Shown here in pieces: positions 8,615 to 14,862 of a stretch of 32,006 nt of DNA (position 1 is the stretch's first letter; the number at the start of each line of letters is the position of its first letter). The stretch comes from Gemmatimonadota bacterium. Lineage in GTDB: Bacteria; Gemmatimonadota; Gemmatimonadetes; Longimicrobiales; Gaopeijiaceae. The stretch spans positions 1 through 32,006 of the forward strand of contig JAJDNC010000097.1 in NCBI GenBank assembly GCA_022340865.1, in the 5' to 3' direction. Under the pieces are notes generated by a model that worked only from the letters and a program-made list of their open reading frames with translations, had not been told where the DNA came from and made no database searches. Both the position numbers and the translations under genes were made by a program.

Positions 8615-10555
8615 ATGTCGGCCTCGAGGCACTTCGCGATACGGCGGCGCACCCGGACCGTGCTCTTCGCCGCAGCGGTGGTCTGCGCTCCGGCGGCGTG
8701 CGCCAGAGCGACGCCACCCGCGCCCCCCGCTCCCCGGACGGTGGAGCCCATGCCGGCGGCGCCGGACTTCGCGCCCGGCCCTCTCGACCGGCTCTTCCAG
8801 GTGCCCACCTCGCGCTTCATCCACGTGTCCTCCACCGACACCACGGGAGGCAACGCGGATCGTTGGGTGGTGGCGCCGGGAGACTCCGTGGTCCTTCTGG
8901 ACCTCGACGGACCCGGTGTCGTGCGCAGCATGTGGATGACCATCGCCAGCCGGGATCCAGACTATCTGCGGCGCATCTCCCTGGAGATGTACTGGGACGG
9001 CGAGGCCAACCCGTCGGTGGAGGCGCCTCTGGGCGACTTCTTCGGGGACGGCTTCAACAAGCCGAACTACGCGTCGCTGGTCATGGGCGTCACCAGCGGC
9101 GGGTTCTTCACCTACCTGCCCATGCCCTTCGCACGCCACGCGCGCATCGTGGCACGTAACGGCACGGGGCGCGCCATCGACGCCTTCTACTTCAACGCCG
9201 ACGTGGAGCTCGTGGACTCCCTCCCCACTCCCCTGGCGACGTTCCACGCGTGGTGGCACAGGGATCCCCGCACCACCAGCCACGAGCCCCATCTCATCCT
9301 CGACGCCCACGGTGCCGGCTGGTTCGTGGGGACCAGCCTCGACGCCGAGAGCCTCGACGGAAGCCTCTCCTTCCTGGAGGGCGACGAGCGCTACTTCGTC
9401 GACGGATCCTTCCGCGGGCAGGGCACCGGTACCGAGGACTACTTCAACTCCGGGTGGTACTTCGACCGGGGGACCTTCGCCGCGCCCTTCCACGGGCTCG
9501 TCGTGAAGGACGAGAAACGAGGACGCATCGCCGCCTACCGCTGGCATCTGCTCGATCCCATTCCGTTCCGCGATTCCATCCGCGTGGACATCGAGCACGG
9601 CACGGGCAACAGCGTAGTCGCCGACTACGCCACCATGGCGTACTGGTACCAGACGGAGCCGCACACGCCGCTGCCGCCGCTCCCGCCCCCCGACGAGCGC
9701 AAGGTCATGGGTGTGCGCATTCCCGCGGGCGCGCGCCTGGCCAAGGACCTCGAGGCCGCACCCATCGCCGGCGGATGGGAGCTGGATCTCCCGGTGCCGC
9801 GGCCCGACCGGTATCAGGTGGTGGCGTATCCCTCGGGCGGACCCGATGCCGGAGTCGCGAGGGTGTCGGTGGCCGGCGGGCCGGTGCGCCGCATCCGTCT
9901 AGCCGCCGAAGAGCCTGCCACCGTCCTGGATCCCGTGGTGCTCGACACCGTCGCGGCCCGGACGTCCGTGCGCATGGCCTGGCTGGCCGGCGTGATGCCG
10001 GCGGCCGTCGAGATCCGGCCCGTGCGTCGGTTCGCCGTGAGCTGGAGCGTGGTGGGGCCCTTCCCCAACCCCCAGCGTCTCGGCACGGAGATCAGCCCCG
10101 CCCTGGACAGCGTGTACGGACCGGAGCGTGATCCGGATCTTACGCGCACCTATGAGGGTGAAGGCGGACGCACGGTGCGCTGGACCCCCGCCGAGGCGCG
10201 CGCCAACGGCTACGTCAACCTGAACGCCATCTTCGAGCCCAATGACTGGGTGGCAGCCTACGCAGAGGCGTTCCTCTATTCACCCGACGACCGCGACGCC
10301 GTGCTGCTGCTGGGTGCGGACGACGCCCACGTGATGTGGGTGAACGGTCGGGTGGTCTCGCGTCGGCAGGGCCGCCACATCTCCACCGCCGACGACCTCG
10401 AGGTGGACGTACGCCTGCACGCGGGGTGGAACCGCGTGCTGCTGAAGGTGGCTGACCTCGACGGAGGCTGGGCATTCCAACTCCGGGCCGCGGACCCACA
10501 CGGTGTGCTCCGCTGGGCGCCGTCGCCGTCGGGGGCGAAGCCGGCGGGGGGCTGA
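8615..10555 (+). CDS. GH172 family (DUF2961) glycoside hydrolase, lipoprotein
   Basis: A 646-residue exported enzyme. The ATG at 8615 opens a hydrophobic signal ending in a lipobox-like PAAC, so it is probably anchored in a membrane. The DUF2961/GH172 core runs from about residue 55 to 380, with the diagnostic GQGTGTEDYFNSGWYF stretch near nt 9418-9465, which includes a Glu in the expected catalytic region. Known GH172 members act on alpha-D-fructofuranosides, difructose anhydride or D-arabinofuranan, so a furanoside substrate is likely but not defined. The C-terminal 140 residues form a separate beta domain (VVGPFPNP, then LGADDAHVMWVNG and HAGWNRVLLKV) of the kind found as accessory carbohydrate-binding or PA14-like modules. 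The long Pro-rich joint near residue 350 may be a linker. No strong ribosome binding site is seen. Confidence 0.88.
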   Translation: MSASRHFAIRRRTRTVLFAAAVVCAPAACARATPPAPPAPRTVEPMPAAPDFAPGPLDRLFQVPTSRFIHVSSTDTTGGNADRWVVAPGDSVVLLDLDGPGVVRSMWMTIASRDPDYLRRISLEMYWDGEANPSVEAPLGDFFGDGFNKPNYASLVMGVTSGGFFTYLPMPFARHARIVARNGTGRAIDAFYFNADVELVDSLPTPLATFHAWWHRDPRTTSHEPHLILDAHGAGWFVGTSLDAESLDGSLSFLEGDERYFVDGSFRGQGTGTEDYFNSGWYFDRGTFAAPFHGLVVKDEKRGRIAAYRWHLLDPIPFRDSIRVDIEHGTGNSVVADYATMAYWYQTEPHTPLPPLPPPDERKVMGVRIPAGARLAKDLEAAPIAGGWELDLPVPRPDRYQVVAYPSGGPDAGVARVSVAGGPVRRIRLAAEEPATVLDPVVLDTVAARTSVRMAWLAGVMPAAVEIRPVRRFAVSWSVVGPFPNPQRLGTEISPALDSVYGPERDPDLTRTYEGEGGRTVRWTPAEARANGYVNLNAIFEPNDWVAAYAEAFLYSPDDRDAVLLLGADDAHVMWVNGRVVSRRQGRHISTADDLEVDVRLHAGWNRVLLKVADLDGGWAFQLRAADPHGVLRWAPSPSGAKPAGG

Positions 10556-10571
10556 GGCGCGGCCCCCCGCC
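10543..10571. terminator. Bidirectional hairpin at convergent gene ends
   Basis: A perfect 10-bp stem (10543-10552 with 10562-10571) flanks a 9-nt loop that contains the GH172 stop codon (TGA 10553-10555). It sits 13 nt from the end of the convergent AceTr gene, so it could end both transcripts. No T-tract on either side. Confidence 0.5.
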
Positions 10572-10583
10572 AACGTCGGTCGC

Positions 10584-11138
10584 TCAGCTCATCGCAGCCT
10601 GTCCGCCACCACCGATGTTGCCGGCCTCCACGATCATGGCCCAGAAACCGGCCAGGCCCGACACCAGACCGAGGTACCCGCCCAGGACGGCCCAGAACCC
10701 GCCGCCGAACCAGTAGCCCAGCGCCTGCGACAGGAAGGCCAGCGTGACCGTCAGTGCCAGAAGCACCACGGGCAGACCCACGGCGGCGCGCATGGCCGCG
10801 AGAAACAGGAAGAAGCTCACCAGGGCGATGATGATCGAGTACCAGCCGTCGGCCGCCCCGCGGAAAGCCGTTGCGGCCATTGTGTCGAGAACGCCTCGGT
10901 AGCCCAGGATGACAGCTGACCAGAACATGAAGAAGAAGGCGTGCCACGCCTCACCCCGGAGGAACGCCGCAAGCGCGGCGACCAGCAGCGCGAGCATGGA
11001 GAATGTGGCAGCCTGATGAAGCACGGCTACGGCACTCGATGCCGAGACCCAGCCGGCTCCCACCATCGAATACATCCAGGCCATGGTCGCGAAAGCTGCA
11101 AAACCGAGCGCTTTCGGGTCGGCGATACGATCACCCAT
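10584..11138 (-). CDS. AceTr (GPR1/FUN34/YaaH) family transporter
   Basis: A 184-residue membrane protein with six hydrophobic segments, the size and layout of the acetate/succinate uptake family (SatP-like). The N-terminal ADPKALGFAAFATMAWMYS resembles the NPAPLGL motif of that family, and the last helices include GGYLGLVSGLAGFWAMIVE, matching the family's YLGLxG-type region. The match is looser than for classical SatP, so the substrate (a small carboxylate) is an inference. The ATG at 11138 has an excellent Shine-Dalgarno (see 11146-11154), suggesting high translation. It is divergent from the TauE/SafE gene. Confidence 0.75.
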   Translation of the reverse strand: MGDRIADPKALGFAAFATMAWMYSMVGAGWVSASSAVAVLHQAATFSMLALLVAALAAFLRGEAWHAFFFMFWSAVILGYRGVLDTMAATAFRGAADGWYSIIIALVSFFLFLAAMRAAVGLPVVLLALTVTLAFLSQALGYWFGGGFWAVLGGYLGLVSGLAGFWAMIVEAGNIGGGGQAAMS

Positions 11139-11145
11139 GAGTTCT

Positions 11146-11154
11146 ACCTCCTTA
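11146..11154 (-). promoter_or_regulatory. Strong ribosome binding site for AceTr gene
   Basis: On the minus strand this reads TAAGGAGGT, a nearly full complement to the 16S rRNA 3' end, 7 nt before the ATG at 11138. It fixes the start of the AceTr-family gene. Confidence 0.85.
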
Positions 11155-11162
11155 ACTCGAGG

Positions 11163-11199
11163 ATGACGTCATGTCCGCCCCGGTGACGCTGAGGCGTCA
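11163..11199. repeat. Two inverted repeats sharing TGACG half-sites
   Basis: ATGACGTCAT at 11163-11172 is a perfect 10-bp palindrome. TGACGC at 11184-11189 and GCGTCA at 11194-11199 form a second inverted repeat with 4 nt between arms. Both use a TGACG half-site and lie between the divergent AceTr and TauE genes, which is typical of a shared operator. No regulator gene is adjacent, so the binding protein is unknown. Confidence 0.5.
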
Positions 11200-11304
11200 T
11201 GGCGCCGGGAGGGCCGGATTGCTGGGCCCTATATGCAGCCTACGCCGCCATTTCTCAAGGCCGCGGCGCGCACGACGCCCCGCTGCGGGTGTCCGTTCGC
11301 CCCG

Positions 11305-11333
11305 TTGACGGCGAAGCAGGCCCTTTCTATACC
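11305..11333 (+). promoter_or_regulatory. Probable sigma70-type promoter of tauE-like operon
   Basis: TTGACG (11305-11310), 17 nt, then TATACC (11328-11333): five of six and four of six bases match the -35 and -10 consensus at optimal spacing. An inverted repeat TCGAT-4-ATCGA (11334-11347) lies over the expected transcription start and could be an operator. The leader to the ATG at 11400 would be about 60 nt. Confidence 0.55.
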
Positions 11334-11399
11334 TCGATCGTAATCGAAAGGCGGAGCCAGCCGGGCTTCGCCGGATCCGGGCGGAGGAACGTCGCAATC

Positions 11400-12308
11400 A
11401 TGAACGTCTTCCTGCCCGTGGCGTCGGTGGACGTCAACGCGCTCCTCCTCGTCGGGGTGGGCGCGACGGTGGGCTTCGTTCAAGGCATGCTGGGCTCCGG
11501 GGGGTTCCTCCTCACTCCCCTCCTCATCATGATGGGCATCAGTCCGCAGGTGGCGGCCGCGTCCGCCGTATGCGCCATTGCGGGCGCGAGCGTCTCGGGC
11601 ACCTTCACCCACCTCCGTGCCGGCCACGTGGACATGAAGATGGGCCTCCTCCTTCTGGTGGGCGGGGTGACGGGCGGCGCGGTCGGCACGGTCCTGACCA
11701 AGATCCTGCGCGCCCTGGGCAATCTCGACGTGGTGATCATCTCGTGCTACGTGCTGTTCATGGCCGTCATCGGGGTCACCATGTTCGTGGGCGGACTCAC
11801 CAGCCACGTCCAGGGCGACGTGGAGCAGCCTGCGGAGACCGCCGTCCACCGCTTCCTCGGCCGGCTCCCGTTCCGGATGAGCTTCAAGGTGTCCGGGGTG
11901 GAGACCTCGGCCCTTTCGCCGCTGATCCTCGGCGGCTTGGTCGGCGTGCTGGCGGCCATCATGGGAGTGGGGGGAGGCTTCATCCTGCTGCCGGCCATGA
12001 GCTACTTCCTGGGCATGCCCATGCAGGTGGTGGTGGGCACGAGCCTCTTCCAGATGCTGTTCACCTCGGCCTCGGTCACCCTGATGCAGGCGGCGGTGAA
12101 CCACAGCGTCGACGCCGTCCTGGCCGCGGCGCTCCTGATCGGCTCGACGGTCGGCGCTCAGCTCGGGGCCCGTACGGTCGCCCATCTCAAGGGAAGCCAA
12201 CTCAAGGTCGCCTTCTCGATGATCGTCCTGGCCATGTCGCTGAAGCTCCTCAACGACCTCATGCAGGCGCCGCCCACCTTCCTGATCGTCATGGGACTGG
12301 CCAAGTGA
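11400..12308 (+). CDS. TauE/SafE family sulfite/organosulfonate permease
   Basis: A 302-residue inner-membrane transporter with about eight helices in two related halves. The repeated Gly-rich motifs of the family are present: VGFVQGMLGSGGFLLTPLL early and VLAAIMGVGGGFILLPAM in the second half. The family exports or imports sulfite, sulfonates and related anions. The ATG at 11400 was chosen because the first hydrophobic helix follows at once and GGAGG lies 12 nt upstream; an in-frame start at 11199 would add 67 residues without membrane character. The stop overlaps the GTG of the next gene (GTGA), so the two are translationally coupled. That TauE/TIGR02186 pairing recurs in other bacteria. 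Confidence 0.92.
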   Translation: MNVFLPVASVDVNALLLVGVGATVGFVQGMLGSGGFLLTPLLIMMGISPQVAAASAVCAIAGASVSGTFTHLRAGHVDMKMGLLLLVGGVTGGAVGTVLTKILRALGNLDVVIISCYVLFMAVIGVTMFVGGLTSHVQGDVEQPAETAVHRFLGRLPFRMSFKVSGVETSALSPLILGGLVGVLAAIMGVGGGFILLPAMSYFLGMPMQVVVGTSLFQMLFTSASVTLMQAAVNHSVDAVLAAALLIGSTVGAQLGARTVAHLKGSQLKVAFSMIVLAMSLKLLNDLMQAPPTFLIVMGLAK

Positions 12309-13114
12309 GCGCGCGGCACACCCTCCTCGCCGCCGCGCTGTTCCTCGTGGCCGCTTCCCGCGCGGCGCCGATGGCGGCTCAGGCCTCCGCCATCACCGTG
12401 TCCGCCTCACAGCGGGTCATCCGCATCACGGCCCGCTACCAGGGAGATCTCGTGCGCGTCCAGGGTACCGCGCTGCCCTCGGACGCAATCGTCCTCAAGC
12501 TGACCTCGCCGCGGGAGGCGGTGCAGTGCTCCCAGAAGGGCAAGGTCGGCCCCTTCTGGCTCTCCGTGCGCCAGGTCCGGTTCGAGGACGTCCCCAGGAT
12601 GTTCAAGATCAAGTCCACGGTGCCGCTGGACGACATCCTGCCCCAGACGGAACAGGTCGAGCACGGCCTGGGCCGAGCCGGCCTGAAGGCGTCCATGGCG
12701 GTGGAGGGCGGCCTGGACAAGAACCTCTACCTCAACGAGCTGATCCTGATTCGCGAACGCGACCGCCGCTTCAGCTTCGCGGAGGAAGGAGTCCGCCGCG
12801 ACGGCGACAAGTACCAGGCCAGCTTCTTCTGGCCGCCGGACGGCCCACCGGGGCTATATCGGATCGAGGCCTACGCCGTGAATCGAGGGCGCGTGGTGGC
12901 AACCGCCGAAACGGAGGTCGAGGTTCGGGCCGTCGGCGTGGAGGCCTGGATCCGCAGTCTCGCCACGAGCCACGGCATTCTCTACGGCTTGTTCGCGGTG
13001 GGGCTGGCCGCCGTGGCCGGGCTGAGCGTCTCGCTGTTGCTGGGCGGGCGCTCGTCCGGGCGCTCGTCGGCTTCGTCCGGGGCCGTCACGGAGGCGAGCG
13101 GCAGCGTGACGTGA
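12305..13114 (+). CDS. TIGR02186 family transmembrane protein
   Basis: A 269-residue protein starting at GTG 12305, overlapping the TauE-like stop by 4 bases. It has an N-terminal signal peptide (SARHTLLAAALFLVAASRAA), a beta-rich extracytoplasmic domain whose opening (ITVSASQRVIRITARYQGDLVRV) matches the family's conserved start, and one C-terminal helix (ILYGLFAVGLAAVAGLSVSLL) followed by a Ser/Gly-rich tail. I recall this family (also called Alph_Pro_TM) being encoded beside sulfite-exporter-like permeases, as here, so it is probably an accessory subunit. Function is not known. The last 133 bases overlap the 3' end of the convergent histidine-kinase gene. Confidence 0.82.
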   Translation: MSARHTLLAAALFLVAASRAAPMAAQASAITVSASQRVIRITARYQGDLVRVQGTALPSDAIVLKLTSPREAVQCSQKGKVGPFWLSVRQVRFEDVPRMFKIKSTVPLDDILPQTEQVEHGLGRAGLKASMAVEGGLDKNLYLNELILIRERDRRFSFAEEGVRRDGDKYQASFFWPPDGPPGLYRIEAYAVNRGRVVATAETEVEVRAVGVEAWIRSLATSHGILYGLFAVGLAAVAGLSVSLLLGGRSSGRSSASSGAVTEASGSVT

Positions 13115-14595
13115 ACCGTGGTCCCCTGCCCGACCACGCTCTCCACTCGAATGTCCCCCCCGAACCTGTGCACGATGCCGTAGCTGATGGACAGCCCCAG
13201 CCCGGTGCCCTCGCTGCCCTCTCGGGTCGTGTAGAACGGATCGAAGACATACGGCAGATCCCCGGGGGGGATCCCCACACCCTGGTCCGAGACCGTGACC
13301 TCCGCCCGGTCGGCACCCAGGAAGCCCACCCGCACCGTGAGGGCACCGCCTGCGGGCATCGCCTGGACGGCGTTGTGGAACAGGTTCAGGAAGACCTGCT
13401 TGAGCTGGCCGAAGATCCCCCGGACCGGGGGCATCTCCTCGGGAACTTCCGCCTGGAACTCCACGCGGTCGTCCGTGAGCTCGCGCTCGAGGAGCATCCT
13501 GGCCGAATCCACCGCGGCGCCGAGGTCCACGCGCCCCACCTCCGCCTCGTCGTCGTGCGTGAACTCCACCAGCCCCTGGACGGTCTCCCGACCACGCTCC
13601 GTCTCTTCGAAGATCCCCTCCAGCAGGGAAAAGGACGGGCAGTCCGCCTTGGGATGACATCCTTTCATGAACGCCCGTGTGTTGGCGGATATTGTGCTGA
13701 ACACGTCGTTCAGATCCTGCGCGATGCCCGCCGAAAAGGCGCCGACGCTGGCCAGCCTGTCCGCCTTGATCACCTGTGCCTCACGTGCCCTGAGCTCCAG
13801 CAACATCCGGTTCACCCCCAGGGAGAGATCGGACAGCTCGTCGCGGTACTTCCGTGCAGGGTTCATGAGGGAGAAGTCCCCGCCGGCGATGCGTCGGGTG
13901 GATTCCTCCAGCCGGTTCAGCGATGCGGTGATGGTGCCGGCGAGGAGCTTCGTGATCCAGAAGATGATCAGCAGCATGACCCCGGCGAACAGGAAAGGCA
14001 GGGTCTGCGAGATCTTCAGGACCCGGTTCGCGCTGGCGGCCTCCGTCGCCTTCATGGTTCGCAGAAGCGTCATGATGTCGCCGCTGCTGGCGTCCAGCTC
14101 CGCGTTGAGGGCGGCGACGCGGCCCGAGTCGGGTGCGGCCCGGTCGAGCTCGGCGAGAGCCTCGTGCACGATCTGCGAGTAGTGGCCCAGCTTGTACTCG
14201 ATGGCGATGAGCTGGGTCTGACCCGAGACCTCCAGGATGCTCACGCCTTCCGTGATGAGGAGGTCGGACGCCTCCTGGGCCGCCTGCGCCGCCTGCTCGA
14301 GGTTCTTTCTGTCCGGGTAGTTCAGCCGCTCGAAGTGGCGGGCCTGTTGGACGTCCAACGAGAGGTCCTGGGAGACGTCCAGGAAGTGCAGCTTGCCCCT
14401 GGCCTGGTAGAGGATGGCCAGGTTGATGAGACCGGTCACCGCGAGGAGGAAGAAACAGAGAAGGAAGCCCGTTACGATGCGCAGCCGAATGCTGAGCCTG
14501 GGGCGATTGAGAAAGGCCCTCTCCATGTCGTGGAGCCGCCGGGCCTCCTTCTGGCCGAGCGTGTATTCGGGCTTGTCTTCGACGGAGTCGGGCAT
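12982..14595 (-). CDS. Membrane histidine-kinase-like protein with Gln in place of the phospho-His
   Basis: A 537-residue sensor. Two membrane helices (about 38-62 and 198-220) enclose a helical periplasmic sensor domain; a HAMP linker follows (221-275). The dimerisation helix reads LASVGAFSAGIAQDLND where active kinases have LASVGELAAGIAHEINN, so the phospho-acceptor His is Gln293 and the acidic/Asn positions after it are also altered. The ATP-binding domain looks intact: N box FLNLFHNAVQAM (402-413), G1 DQGVGI (437-442), F box DPFYTT (452-457) and G2 GTGLGL (463-468). The start at 14595 has GGAGG about 5 nt upstream. No response regulator gene is adjacent. It may be a pseudokinase, a partner in a heterodimer, or a phosphatase. 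The 37-residue tail after the catalytic domain is low complexity and lies in the antisense overlap. Confidence 0.85.
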   Translation of the reverse strand: MPDSVEDKPEYTLGQKEARRLHDMERAFLNRPRLSIRLRIVTGFLLCFFLLAVTGLINLAILYQARGKLHFLDVSQDLSLDVQQARHFERLNYPDRKNLEQAAQAAQEASDLLITEGVSILEVSGQTQLIAIEYKLGHYSQIVHEALAELDRAAPDSGRVAALNAELDASSGDIMTLLRTMKATEAASANRVLKISQTLPFLFAGVMLLIIFWITKLLAGTITASLNRLEESTRRIAGGDFSLMNPARKYRDELSDLSLGVNRMLLELRAREAQVIKADRLASVGAFSAGIAQDLNDVFSTISANTRAFMKGCHPKADCPSFSLLEGIFEETERGRETVQGLVEFTHDDEAEVGRVDLGAAVDSARMLLERELTDDRVEFQAEVPEEMPPVRGIFGQLKQVFLNLFHNAVQAMPAGGALTVRVGFLGADRAEVTVSDQGVGIPPGDLPYVFDPFYTTREGSEGTGLGLSISYGIVHRFGGDIRVESVVGQGTTVHVTLPLASVTAPDEADERPDERPPSNSETLSPATAASPTANKP

Positions 14596-14661
14596 ACGAC
14601 CTCCGGAACGGGCAGGAGGCGCCGTACCGTCGGCGTCGCGGGCATAGTCACGTCACCGCGT

Positions 14662-14681
14662 CTCCCTCGGGGAAGAGGGAG
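14662..14681. repeat. Inverted repeat in divergent region
   Basis: CTCCCTC (14662-14668) and GAGGGAG (14675-14681) flank 6 nt, midway in the 267-bp region between the divergent kinase-like gene (start 14595) and the rhamnosidase gene (start 14863). Possible operator or leader hairpin. I see no convincing promoter in this region. Confidence 0.35.
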
Positions 14682-14862
14682 GTGAGATCCAGTCATCCCA
14701 ATGGTAGCGCAAAGGCCTGCTGGAGGGCACCGTCCGGGCGCTACGCTGGCGCCGACGTGGAGGACGCGAGACTTTGGCCCGGTGCGTGGAACCAGGCCGT
14801 TGCCGGGAGCCGATGCCGAGGCAACGCACGCGCTCCACGGCTCTCGGAGGAGGAACACGCCG

